Shown one piece after another: positions 26,031-37,236 of a DNA stretch of 64,000 nucleotides (position 1 is the first letter of the stretch; the number at the start of each line of letters is the position of its first letter). The stretch comes from Arbacia lixula (Eukaryota; Echinodermata; Echinoidea; Arbacioida; Arbaciidae): contig OZ022578.1 in assembly GCA_963669155.1 (NCBI GenBank), positions 6,749,387 through 6,813,386 of the forward strand. The letters run 5' to 3'. The notes below the pieces were generated by a model that searched no databases, was not told the DNA's origin, and worked only from the letters and a program-made list of their open reading frames with translations. A program made the position numbers and the translations under genes.

Positions 26031-26267
26031 TTTGATTGTTCTTTGTTGCTAGGTTTGTTTACTGATCATTGCGTGGATGTAAGTTACTGAACTGAGTAAC
26101 TCACTCGTGCACTCTGTTGCAGTGCAGCTGACTGACGCTGGCGCTATCGGTCCCTGTGCCTGGCTGTGCATTCCCCCGAAGGTTCCGGCGGGCCATCATG
26201 GGCGAAATGCGTACACAAAAACTCAGCAAACTTGAAGATTCCTTTGATCTTGCATCCTCGTCGCCAT

Positions 26268-26462
26268 TGTAATGTTGGTTGCCTTGTTTGTAGATTGATT
26301 ATATAGATTCTAGTAATTAAGATGTTCGAATATAATGAATTATAGACAATGAATTTACCAACTTGGTCTTTGTTGTTTATTCTCGGTTCATGATTGGGAT
26401 TACACTGTTTTCCACACAACTCTAGATGGCGCTATAAACTGAATATTGACTGCTACACTACA
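26268..26462 (-). repeat. 5' LTR of the gag element
   Basis: 195-bp LTR beginning TGTAGTG and ending ACATTACA on the minus strand, containing a CAGTTTATAGCG TATA-like stretch. Only its terminal 29 bp are present at the other end of the element. Confidence 0.75.
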
Positions 26463-27057
26463 ACATAGAACGATAGAATGAGAACTACAGGAGCGCACGA
26501 TAAATAAAAGGTGGGCTCCAAATCAAAGTCAGCCCAATCCAGACGCTCAAGCCATTGCAAAAAGCAAAACATAAGAATTAAGAAAAGCAATTTCTAAAGA
26601 CTGAAGAGGCTCGAACTGTAAAAGTTCAGTACCAACAAATACAACCAACAAAAATACTCCATTTAGAGCGTAATGCAATTATACATGGCTAGAAAATGGT
26701 AAAAGTAAAGCACTTTGACCAACAGTTCTTAAGATCTTCATGAGTTAAAACCCTTGAGTCTAAGAAGACAAACTGAATAAAGATAAACCGAGGACGTTTT
26801 GGTTACTGTTGAATTAGAGGAGTCTGCATATTCAAGTCTCAACAATGATGATCCAAAACCAGATTATATTGTTTATCTCTAATCACTAAAAAATTCCGCA
26901 TATTCAAATTAACAGCACGAAAAAGAAAAAAAGAAAAACTGAGTGAGAGTAGTTACACTTCTTGATGAGTTGAAAAGTCTGTCTATTCATCAATGATGCA
27001 AAGCTTTCCATCACCACCTCTGTAAGCTAAGCGAGCGGGATAAAGAAAAAAAGGCTT

Positions 27058-27294
27058 TTACCTTTCATCTTTGAGCTTTTTGAACTTTCCCATCTTTTCA
27101 TATCTCATGCTGAGAACTGTTCTGGAGAAGTCGTCTGAAACGAAAAGCTTATTTCCTTGGAACTTTTGGCTTTTGAACTTTTCAATGCAGGCTTTACGAA
27201 TCTTCTCCTTCCCAGAATATGAGGAGAAAGCCACATGGATGATGCGTGGCTTCCCGTCGTCTCGTGGAGTAGCCGGAGTGCGATGACATCTCTC
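27058..27294 (-). pseudogene. C-terminal part of LINE ORF1 (Transposase_22-like), fused to Gypsy pol
   Basis: Residues 776-853 of the fused frame: ERCHRTPATPRDDGKPRIIH, then FSSYSGKEKIRKAC and KLFVSDDFSRTVLSMR. The E-R-x-H-R, GKPR-II and (I/V)S-DFS pattern is that of L1-type ORF1 RNA-binding proteins, not of an integrase C terminus. The N-terminal coiled coil is missing. Confidence 0.7.
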
Positions 27295-29619
27295 TATGGC
27301 AGTGGCTCTGATGCACAACATAGCCATATTTGGGTCGATCCCGCTTGCTTTTGCTTTCTTGAGGGCATTTTTGACAGTTTGAATGGTACGCTCAATGTAG
27401 CCGTTCGATTGCGGGTAGTGGGGTGAGGATGTGATGTGCACAAAGCCCCACTTTGTGGCAAAGTCCTTGTATGCTGACGAGTCGAAGTGCCTGCCGTTGT
27501 CGCTAATGATCTTCTCGGGGATCCCTTGCTCAGCAAACACCTGCCGTGTTGCATTTATAATGGCATTGTTTGCGCACTCCTGTGGCATCTTGCGAATGAA
27601 GGGCAACTTGGAGAAGTAGTCCGCTATGATGAGATAGGTGTTCCCTTCAAAACTGAACAGGTCAGTTCCTAGTACCTGCCAAGGGCGAGTGGGTACTTCA
27701 TGCTGTAGAAGTTTCTCGTGCTGTTGCGCTGGTTTGAACTCCATACAGGCTGTACAATCTTTGACTACTGTCTCGATGTCATCGTTGATGGACGGCCAAT
27801 ACACCGCTCCCTTGGCTCGAAGGCGCGTTTTCTCGACGCCTTGGTGGCCCTCGTGTAGCTTTGAGAGGATGTACTTTTGCATTGTTTGGGGCATTACGAT
27901 TCGCTCTCCTTTCAAAACAAGGCCATCCTCCACTGCGAGCTTGTCACGAAAGGCCCAGTATGCATAGAGCGTTTTCGGTAGTTCACGACGTTGTTTGGGC
28001 CATCCGCGCATGATCACTTTGCAGAGTGCGGTTAACTCGGCATCATTGGCAGTTTCTCGCTTGAGTTCACTGAGACGGTCTGGAGCAAACTGCACAAAAT
28101 GTATCTGCAAATCCAGGTGCATGTGTTCTGCATTGTCGAGAGGGCGTTGTGACAAACCGTCTGCTACGGGGACATCCTTGCCGGGGCTGTAGCGAATTGT
28201 TAGGTCATAGGGCTGAAGACGGAGTAACATCCTCTGTAGTCGAGGAGGGGCAGCAGTCAATGGTTTGCGTTGAATCATCTCCAGCGGTTTGTGGTCCGAC
28301 TTGACCACGAAGGTCTGTCCATACAGGTAAGTATGGAATCGTTCACACCCAAAAACGACGGCAAGAAGTTTGTGTTCGATATTGGCGTAGCGCTGCTCTG
28401 CTTCGCTGAGGGCCTTGGAGGCGTACGCGATGGGCTTCCCGTCCTGCATGAGAGCGGCTCCCAATCCCTGAAGTGAAGCATCCACTTGTACAGTGGTGGG
28501 CCTCGTAGAATCGAAGTATGCGAGTGTTGCATCCTTGCAAATTTGGTCGCGTAGCTCACTGAATGCCTGCTGGTGTGATTGGGACCACTGAAAGTCACAG
28601 TCCTGTTTCAGTAGTTCACGCAGGCAAGCTGTTTGCGCAGACAGATTCGGGATGAAGGGGCTCGGGTACGTAATCATCCCCAGGAACTCACGAAGTTGCG
28701 TCTTGTTTCCTGGAGGAGGCATACATTTCACTGCTTCCACCTTTTGTGGGTCTGGGTGTACTCCTTGGGCATCGTAGATCATCCCAAAGAAGGAGATTTG
28801 AACGGAGCACTTAGCACTGTTCAGCTGTAGACCCCGTTTGGCTGCCACTCTCATGAGGTTGTGGAGATTGTCATCGTGCTCAGCTTCGCTCTTGCCAAAT
28901 ACAATGATATCATCGGCGATTCCGACTGTGCCTGGGCATTCCTCCAGGATAGCGTCCATGTGTCGTTGAAACACATCTTGTGACATTGCGAGGCCAAAGG
29001 GCATCCTGAGGTATCTGTAACGGCCGAATGGGCTATTGAAGGTTGTCAACAGCGAACTCTCATCGTCCAGTTTGATTGACCAATAGCCATTCTTCGCGTC
29101 CAGTTTGCTGAAGTACTGCGAGCCCGAGAGTTTGTGTGTCACTTCGTCGGTGGTAGCTGTGCGATAATGGCAACGTTTGATCGCGCGATTCAAGTCTTTG
29201 GGATCCAAACATACTCTGAGTTTGCCATTACCTTTCCTGGAGAGTGCTATGCTGTTTACCCATGGTGTAGGCTCAGTGACTTTGGTGATCACACCTTGAG
29301 CTATCATGTGGTCGAGTTCGCTTTTGAGCTCGTCATACATGTGAATTGGGCATCTCCGAGGTACATGTACGACAGGCTGTGCAGACGTGTCCAACACGAT
29401 GTGATACTCCCCTGAAAAATGTCCTATTTTGTCGAACTGGTCCGGGTACTGTGCGACTAGATCTGCTGTGGAGCTTATAGTTGCTCTGTGTTGGATTCCA
29501 TCGATGTGTGTATGCATAGTGACTAGCTTCAACTGCGTGGAAGTCTGCAGGCCAATGATGGCTGGTCCTTCTGATTTGACAATGTAGCTGCATGGGAGTT
29601 CCACTGCATCTGGTGTCAA
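27295..29619 (-). CDS. Gypsy-type pol: RT, RNase H and integrase (5'-truncated, otherwise open)
   Basis: Residues 1-775 of an 853-codon frame with no internal stop. Landmarks by residue: LKLV (30-33) marks the end of the protease-linked region, RVCLDPKDLN (135-144), SKLDAKNGYW (171-180), YLRMPFGLAMSQ (203-214). The catalytic IADD is at 234-237. RNase H has Asp380 and SDHKPLE (441-447). The integrase zinc finger is H589, H592, C622, C625, and the catalytic triad is D653 (GTDLF), D707 (SDNGRHF) and E743. All expected catalytic residues are present. It begins exactly at the 17-bp repeat with no ATG, so gag, protease and the LTR are missing. It runs in frame into LINE ORF1 at about residue 776. 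Confidence 0.9.
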
Positions 29620-29639
29620 TATCCTTTATAGCACTCCTC

Positions 29640-30430
29640 ACATTGTAGTATTTACAAAATCATAGTGTCAGCATTAATTTGTTATGTTTTTTATTGTTTT
29701 AGCATTTCCATATACATGTTACTTTGATTTTTCTCAATGTTTTCTTTTGTTTCCCATTTTCTTGCCTCCCAAATGGGATGTGGCTTCCGAATCTGGTGCA
29801 AGCATAGTCTTAGATGTACTCTAAAAGCTAAAGCATGATTTGGTGAACAAAAATAGTCATAACTTGCCTAATTACATGATTAATTATGCAAATTAATGAA
29901 TAATCCATACATTTATGCAGAAACACAAAGGCATGATTCAGAGAGATTGAAATTTCATTAACATAATGCATTCTATCCTTCAAAGGGGCTTACGAGCTTG
30001 AAGTTATCAATATTCACTTCTCCTGAATCTAATTAACAAATTAATTAATGCACATCACTGCAATATGTGCTATATATGAACTCCCCCCCCCCCCCATCCC
30101 TTACATGGTATAATATTTATGAAAATACCATATTTGATGATTTTTGAAAAAATGCACAAATGGGCACTAAAAAAACTTACCAAAATATCTTTATGTTATT
30201 CCAAAGGAAGGGGAATGAAGTAATACCGGTATTCAATATTCCAAAATGCACATTTCCCATTAACTTATTATTGTTGAACTTATCATAGCACAAGTGTCTG
30301 CCTCGTTCATTCATATGGATACATGACAGTCTGCTTCTTGTAAATTACCAGCGAAAATCTGTGCTTCCTCCACAAGAATGTGATGAAATAAGCTGTCCAG
30401 CAAAGAACACATTTAGTCACTGTTTTTCTC
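29640..30430. other. AT-rich non-coding sequence
   Basis: About 800 bp continuing the sequence downstream of PMVK after the composite insertion. Contains a C run at 30,079-30,092. Nothing else recognised. Confidence 0.4.
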
Positions 30431-30439
30431 AGTCAGTTA

Positions 30440-32048
30440 TTGGAAGCAGTTTACTGTTGGTTGAAGCATGATGTGCATGTGAGCACAGAATGTTCCAGGC
30501 AAACCGCCTCCCCGCAGATCTGACACTGGCTCTTCTGCATATTCATGGTCTTCTTGATTAATTATTGCCCCTCTCCGTGATGCATCGATGCATGTCCTGC
30601 ATCTGCCAGGCACCTCCGACTTTGCATCATGGTCTAATTGACGTCCTGCAGGTTGTTTGGGGGGTTGATGTGGCCTGCTGAGAACCATATCCATCTTGTG
30701 TCGTGTTGTGTTGTGATAGACAGACCCAAAAGGGGACGCTGCTGGATGAGAGGGAGTACCAGAGCTTTACTGAGCTGCCAGCCAAAGTCATGCGAGTCCA
30801 TATCACGTGGATTCTTGCCTTCATTCATAGCCAAGATCGTGCTGGTGTTTACCCTGCAGGTGTCCAAGAGGAAGCAGAATGCGACTATGGTCCAGCGATT
30901 GGACTTACTCTTACAGTACTCTTGTGCTCGTTGGTCCACAATCTCTGTATCTCCCTTGGTAAGGTCTTAAAGCTTATACACTGCAGGCTTCTTCTTTCCA
31001 TCATCACGAGTTACCCCAAGAATGGGCTTCATTGTTGACAGCATTATCACATTTCTCGGTCTGGTACTTTTGGTCTTGACAACGTAGGAGTGGATACTCA
31101 TGTTCTTGTTTTCTCATTCCAGAATATTCTGTAGGAGAATTCCTCCCTCCATTCTATTGTCTTGTAAGGAGGAGGGACTCCTTTCCTATTGCTCATCATG
31201 GTACCAATTATGGTAACTCCTTTCTGGAGAAGAGATTCTGCCACGGGCAACAGAGGTGTAGAGACGATCTGTGCTCACATTTCTGCCTCGTATTTCCCCA
31301 TGGCGTCTCATTTTCTCTATCAGGTAGTTTACAATGAGTTCCGTACCTGGGACATAACTCTCTGTTGGTTCCTCCTTTGGTTTACCAGCGTATACCTGAG
31401 TAGTGAAGGTGTATGGGTAGCGGACTGCATTGAGTGATCAATAGAGTAACCTATTGGCAGGCTTTGTCTTGTTGAATTGCTTGAAAGAAACTGCTGTCCT
31501 CATCGAATAAAGGGATTCATATATGGCCAAAAAGTCATCATCAGTAATGGCTATCTACACCTCTTCTCATAACCTCTTCACGAATATCCCTGATTGCAGC
31601 AAATCGATCATGTTTCCAGCGTTCTTGTCTAGTATCTTCATTATCAAATGAAATCTGACGACAAAGGAACCTAAGTCTGTTCCTTGGCATCGTGGCACCA
31701 TAGATTGGATGGCCAACTCCTTCCTGGAAAAGCTTGTCAACATTGTAGAGAGCTTGGTTTTGCATGCCTCTTGCGTACACCAGTCCAAGGAGCGCTGATA
31801 TCTCTACATAAGATGTGTCACTGAGGTAGGCTATCTTATTTTTTTGTAGAATTTCTTCTGCTAGTTGTGACCGGAACTTCTGGATTTTTTTTGTTTGTGA
31901 AAGCGACAATCATATTGATAACGTCATCTGTCATTAGCTTTTTCCAGGCTGAAAATAGGGTGTCAACATCACAGAATTTTCTATTCATCCAGACAAGACA
32001 TTCGCCATGTTCTGTCTGCCAGTACGAGTTGACTGTTTGTTGCTCCAT
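30440..32048 (-). pseudogene. piggyBac-type transposase relic
   Basis: Fragments in correct order on the minus strand. The N-terminal part (31,909-31,541) has LLGLVYARGMQNQ and the motif GATMPRNRLRFLCRQISFDN followed by RWKHDRFAAIRDI, matching the start of the piggyBac DDE domain. The middle (about 31,530-31,200) has VSFKQFNKTKPANR, QVYAGKPKEEPTESY and STDRLYTSV. Next come VVKTKSTRPRNVIMLST, then TKGDTEIVDQRAQEYCKSKS (about 30,930). The cysteine-rich C terminus at about 30,640-30,456 has GRCRTC and, in another frame, CQICGEAVCLEHSVLTCTSC. In-frame stops and frameshifts show it is dead. Terminal repeats and a TTAA target were not identified. Confidence 0.85.
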
Positions 32049-32179
32049 GTAATGCTTTTTTTTTTCTTTTTTAATGGGTTAAAGGGTCTTTCCCATCGCA
32101 GCCTGGAGACTATATTAAGAGGGATGTTACAATGTGAGCCCTGGTCGCTGGATACAAGAACATACATGCACACATATGT

Positions 32180-32345
32180 GCACCATCTCCACCCCCTGGA
32201 GAGTATTCCTTGCCCGCTGCACGATATCGGCGCTGGGTCAAGATCATTCACATAATCATCCACCTCCTACCAGGTACCCATTTATACTCCTGGGTGGAGA
32301 GCAGCAATGTGGATAAAGTATCTTGCTGAAGGGCACACAAGTCTT
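32180..32345 (-). repeat. SINE-like or conserved dispersed repeat fragment
   Basis: Contains ctaccaggtacccatttatactcctgggtggagagcagcaatgt followed by taaagtatcttgctgaagggcaca, wording I recognise from dispersed repeats in marine invertebrates. Boundaries are uncertain. Confidence 0.4.
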
Positions 32346-33039
32346 CGCGAGTCTTCTTCGTTCCTTTTTCAATGACGACCTTATGCGTCTCCTCCTGAGA
32401 TGGTGCCTCCCAAGGATCGTAATTTGCTTCATCTAAGGCTGTGTCAACATTCTTCACTGCACGCTGGTATAAATATCTCTTATTTACAACAGCTCATCAT
32501 GTTCCTCTTCATCATCATCCTCCAATTCACTATGCAGCTCATGTAGATCATCATCTCCATCATCCTCCTCCAAACAAAGCAATAACTACATCTCGGGATC
32601 AAGCTCTACATGTTTACGCTGTACATAAGAAAAAGGAAAGAAAAAGGGAAATAAATGAACACTGAATGTAAAACATATCAATATTTTTCTTTCTTAATAA
32701 AGTCCATCATACAATTTTTGTATTTCAAAAATATAAATTCACAAATATTATTTCCAAAATTCTACTTTCATTTGAAAATGAAATATGTACTTGAAATTCT
32801 CGTGCAAGACTCATTCACATACAAAAATAAAGATAATAAAGAGAAACTTACTTTTTGCTTTCTCTTCCCAGTTCTTACTCCAATTGAACCAGAAGACGTT
32901 GATGCCATGATTTTGATCAAATAATCTGCTCACAAAATGAAAATATGTACTGAGAATTACATGAACAGTATATTGAGTAGAGTTTCACTACAGTCAATCC
33001 CATAATTCTTTTCAAATTTTATGGTTTCAATTAAAACAA

Positions 33040-33350
33040 ATGAAGAGTTGTCTGAAGTTCAAATTTCCCGTTGTAGGTGCCTACCTTTTGAATGGCTTCA
33101 AGAATGTTGCCATGACAGGCCTCGAAGGGCCAAACCAACTGCTAGGCTTTCCCCTGCTTGGATCTGCAGCCTCATTGCACTTACCATGGATTGCTGCTTC
33201 TTTAGAGTCGTGATAAGATATTTGGATGATGCTTTGCAATGAGCCTGTTGAAAGCATTGTGCCACCCTTCAACGTCATTGTTTGTTCTCCTGTTGACTCC
33301 GTGGACGTTCCACATCGATACAGGAAGATGGGAAGCAATCGTCCTCTAAT
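33040..33350 (-). pseudogene. MULE-type transposase C-terminal relic
   Basis: From about 33,345 down: FIRGR, then MWNVHGVNRRTNNDVEGWHN and AFNRLIAKHHPN, then after a one-base frame change KKQQSMVSAMRLQIQAG. The T-N-N-x-(V/C)-E-G-W-H-N...N-x-x-x-x-K-H-P-N pattern is that of the region after the MULE transposase domain in animals. It ends abruptly where the neighbouring LINE tail begins. Confidence 0.7.
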
Positions 33351-33423
33351 GAAGTTTGAAGTTTATTTATTATTTCTGACGACCCCTTTCGAGGTATGAG
33401 AAATACATAGTAACTTGTACAAT

Positions 33424-33467
<44 letters not shown>

Positions 33468-33741
33468 TATGTTTTCTTTAAGAAAAAGAAAAGAAAACAG
33501 TTTCGAAATACATGTACATGTAATAGTATTTGCAATATTTACAAGTATTCACAGAAGCAATGTATTACAGTTTATAACATAGGCCTATATTTTTTTTTTG
33601 GATCAATTTATGTCTTAAATTTCGCCATTATGAGTTTAATGAACTTAGCAAGTTGTGATAATTTCTTAGAACTTCTCGTGTTAAATAATGAGGACATTTT
33701 CAAGATATTTGGACGAATCACATAATAGCGAGAAATGTATT

Positions 33742-36040
33742 TTACTCTATCATCTGAGAAGTACATTCAAACAGATAATGAAATTCATATCCTATAGCAT
33801 TCAAAGCACATAAATTACATTTCCTTTCAGATCTAGGAATATTTACATATCTACCTGCAACACATGGCAGATGATGATTACCGCATCTAAATTTACATAA
33901 GTTTATCCTATCATTACAGTTCAGTTTTCTGAGATATGATTCGAAATCAAGATTATCTTTTACTATCCTATAATTTATGCATTGGCTATTATTTTGGACT
34001 TCGTTGTGCCAGTTTTGCTTTTCTGTATCTCGTATTCGTTGTTCAAAAACTAATTTCACCCAGTTTACATTCACCTGTTTCTGCTCTAACCAGATATGGC
34101 TTAATCCATACTTATCCAACAAATCAATAATATTTGCAACCCATTTTGAAGTAAACGAACATTCAACTTCTTCATGCATTGATTTCATTAATTTGAACAT
34201 CATACAGGATAATTTACTCTGCTTTCCACTGAGCAATCTGCACCAAAATCCTATACGTGTGGCAACTATATTTGAAAGTTCATATCTACCAGTTTCTCCG
34301 TAAATCATGCAACTAGCTGTTGATTTATTTACCTTCAAAACATTTCTCAAAAAATTTCGATAGAAAATTTCAACCTGCGTAATATCTTCAAAGCCCCAAA
34401 TCTCCATACAGTACATATAGTAGTATGGGAAGCACAACCTTATCAAATAGTTCGCAGGCGATATCTGGTGGCAGAAGTTGTCTTATTTTACCAAGAATTT
34501 TGAACATTGCTCTTTTTGCTTGACTCACTTGTTTTGATATGGCCTTTTTAAATCGGCCATTGTAGTTCATGGTTATTCCAAGATAAATGTAATTCATCAA
34601 CTATCTGAAGTTCATTATCACCGAAGGAAAATAATGGTTTCTTACGAATTTTCCCACGAGAAAAAATCATGACTTTGGTTTTCGAGGTATTAACAGTTAA
34701 ATTCCAAAGAAGGCAATAACTCTTTAAAGCATTAAGGGCTGTTTGTAAATCTGTAGGATTTTCAGCCATAATGATTGTGTCATCCGCGTACAATAATACA
34801 TACATTCGTAGGTATACCTCAATTTCATCATCACTTAAACAAGTTCTTATCTGATCAGCAACATATCTTAAACCTTTATATGAACGACTAATATATAATA
34901 TTCAAAATCATTTAGATATATTGCAAATAATAAAGGAGACAAATTGTCGCCTTGGCGAACACCACACTTACAGTCAAACAGAGTGGATGTCTCATTGTTT
35001 AATCTTACACGAGACTTTGCTTTGTCATATAGATTATATACAACTGAAATTATTCTACCATTGATACCATTTGCAATAAGTTTACTCCATAACGATGACC
35101 TATCTCCTAAATCGAACGCTTTTTTATATAATCCACAAATGCTCAATATAAACTTTTACCTTGTGCTAAGTAGAGATCTATCAAGCTATTGAGCACAAAC
35201 ACATGATCCATTGTGGAGTAGTTAGCGCGGAAACCTGCTTGTTCATCGCCCAAAGTACCAGTGTTTTCAAGGTAGGATGTCAGACGTGCATTTATCGCAG
35301 CGGTAAATAACTTCCCTAAACAACTTAAAAGAGTTATGCCACGATAATTATCAGGATCATGGATAGATACCTTATTCTTGTAAAGCGGTACAACAATTCC
35401 AATACACCAATCTGTTGGGACAATTCCTGTATTCAATACAAGATTAAACAACTGAAAAATGATGTATATTACGCAATCTGGACAATTCTTTAAGAATTCA
35501 TTCATGATATTATCAACACCATTTGCCTCGTTATTTTTTAATCTTTTGATCAATGTTATTATTTCTTCAGAAGAGAAATTTCTGTTAATTTCTTCATTTA
35601 AAGACTGCGTAATATTTCTTGGATCAAACGTATTGCTATGATTTGAAGTATCTTCTGAGATTGATTGATCATTGTTTAATTTTCGGAAGTGGTTAACAAA
35701 TGCTTCCATTGTGATATCACCAACTCTTTTGGGAGTGCTGTCATCTTTATTAATAATTTTCCAGTATTCTTTCGGATTGCTACACTTCAAGTTCCGAATG
35801 CGATTATGTAAATTTCGAAAATACCTTTTGCGTATCTTTTTAGTAAGTCTTTTGTATTTTCTGGCCTCTTCTTTTATCTTTTTTTTTGTAGTCTTTTGGT
35901 TTCTGTTTCGAAAACTTATTCTTCATTTTAAAATATTCAGATCTTCTAGATTTACACTCGCTATCGAACCAAGGCTTGTTATTTTCATTGTTGGATTCTT
36001 TGTTATTTTTCTTATGTTTGCATAACATAACTATATCCAT
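33742..36040 (-). pseudogene. ORF2 reverse transcriptase and C-terminal region of the 33-38 kb LINE
   Basis: Segments in different frames: a Lys-rich linker KPWFDSECKSRRSEYFKMK (36,040-35,840), NPKEYWKIIN through NYRGITLLSCLGKLF and DEQAGFRANYSTMDHVFVL (35,790-35,143). A TGA and a 2-base insertion occur near the KKAFD motif, then GVRQGDNLSPLLFAIYLND (about 34,950) and LLYADDTIIMAEN (34,805-34,548, catalytic YADD intact). The C-terminal half has MIYGETGRYELSNIV and CNLCALNAIGYEFHYLFEC, a CCHC-like motif. Multiple frameshifts make it inactive. Confidence 0.85.
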
Positions 36041-36055
36041 TGACTTAGCTGGTTC

Positions 36056-37159
36056 TTAGAATAAATTACGTAGATTTTTACAAATGTCATCAACATCTGC
36101 TTGATTAACATTCGAGGTATCAACATTCTCCATTTTTGAAGTCAAAGTTTCAATATCTTTTGCAATAAAATTTTCTTTATACTCTATACATCGATTGCTA
36201 TCCCAGAATATCTTACAATTATTAGTTTCATTTTCAGACTGTTCATTTCGGTTTCTATCACTTATAGAACTATCATTGGGCGGTTCCTGTCGGAAACTCG
36301 TTTCTGTAGGGAAACACTCTAGTGTCAATTCAAGCAATGAGTGGACGTCAGACAAGCAAGGATCAAAATCGTGAATTTTGAAATCATTTACCACCAACAA
36401 GAGACTTGTTGATAGAATCGCGTAATCGACTGTACTGATGCCATTCGTTTTTTCACAAGTATACGCCCCTATACCCTTATCTGATCCAAATCTACCATTG
36501 ACAATTCTTAAGTCTACACTTTTACATATATCAATTAATCGTCGACCGTTGTTATTAATATATTTGTCTTGGTTAAAACGGGTAGATTCTATACCAAGTG
36601 ATTCAAGTGTTTGGCGAGAAACATATGAATCAGTGTTCATTATATCAATGCCAATATCTTGTGTAATACAGTTCTCGAAACATAAATAATCATCCAGAGT
36701 TCCTGTTCTGGAATTAAAGTCACCGATCAGACATATTGGTAAATTTAAATCACAAGACAAACTAGATATGTCCTCACATAAGGTATCAAATATATCGTTT
36801 TCATGGTGAGTAGAACCTTCATGGGCAATATAAACTGCTCCCAAACTAAAGCTCACACCAAAAGCGTTGTCAACTTTCAACCACAAGACTGAATTTGATG
36901 ACATATTATCAATGATACTAACACAATCAAATAAATTATCCCGAATAAAAACACACAAATCGTGGATTCCTCCATATTTGTGGTTTACATTTTTTCTAGG
37001 CATAGATATATGGTTGAATCCTGAAAATACATTATTGTCTGGAACATCCCATTTTGTTTCAGACAGAGCAATAAAGTCAAATTGATCAATATGAGTTTGT
37101 AACACTCCCTGATTAATTTTACCACGTAACCCACATACATTTAATCCAGCAATTTTCAA
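36056..37159 (-). CDS. ORF2 endonuclease segment of the 33-38 kb LINE (367 aa)
   Basis: Open frame starting MKIAGLNVCGLRGKI. APE-type endonuclease landmarks: FIALSETKWDV with the catalytic Glu, GGIHDLCVFIRD, LGAVYIAHEG, ICLIGDFNSRTG and a C-terminal TVDYAILS...SDVHSLLEL (Asp-His). All catalytic residues look present. It ends at a stop at 36,056, where the complete element would continue into RT. Confidence 0.85.
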   Translation of the reverse strand: MKIAGLNVCGLRGKINQGVLQTHIDQFDFIALSETKWDVPDNNVFSGFNHISMPRKNVNHKYGGIHDLCVFIRDNLFDCVSIIDNMSSNSVLWLKVDNAFGVSFSLGAVYIAHEGSTHHENDIFDTLCEDISSLSCDLNLPICLIGDFNSRTGTLDDYLCFENCITQDIGIDIMNTDSYVSRQTLESLGIESTRFNQDKYINNNGRRLIDICKSVDLRIVNGRFGSDKGIGAYTCEKTNGISTVDYAILSTSLLLVVNDFKIHDFDPCLSDVHSLLELTLECFPTETSFRQEPPNDSSISDRNRNEQSENETNNCKIFWDSNRCIEYKENFIAKDIETLTSKMENVDTSNVNQADVDDICKNLRNLF

Positions 37160-37236
37160 AGTTTTCTTATCGGTACTTCTTGTTTATCATTATGAATTGT
37201 AACACTATCTGGTGATTGTTCGGGGTCTTGCCTGTC

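Larger units (their letters stand above)
25043..26462 (-). mobile_element. Internally deleted LTR retrotransposon (LTR-gag) with 5-bp target duplication
   Basis: The 5' LTR is 26,268-26,462 (195 bp, TGTAGTG...CATTACA on the minus strand). The last 29 bp of that LTR recur at 25,043-25,071, just after gag. ACATA flanks both ends (25,038-25,042 and 26,463-26,467). Between them are a leader (ATGGCGACGAGGATGC just after the LTR, the likely primer-binding region) and a gag ORF. Protease, RT and integrase are absent. The element is nested in the LINE upstream of ORF2. Confidence 0.8.
22423..29627 (-). mobile_element. Composite retrotransposition product (LINE + Gypsy pol) between 17-bp direct repeats
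   Basis: The 17-mer tggtgtcaatatccttt occurs at 22423-22439 and again at 29611-29627. A poly-T run follows the left copy directly, which is the layout of a minus-strand LINE insertion (target duplication, poly-A tail, body, target duplication). Minus-strand order is Gypsy pol (29,610 to about 27,295), LINE ORF1 C-terminal part (about 27,294-27,058), untranslated sequence with a nested LTR-gag insertion (26,462-25,043), ORF2 (24,815 to about 23,049, broken), then about 600 bp of tail. Removing it rejoins the sequence downstream of PMVK. Confidence 0.75.

Noticed and set aside
28275..28598. Plus- and minus-strand frames overlapping Gypsy pol
   Set aside because: Shadow frames of the 853-codon pol frame.
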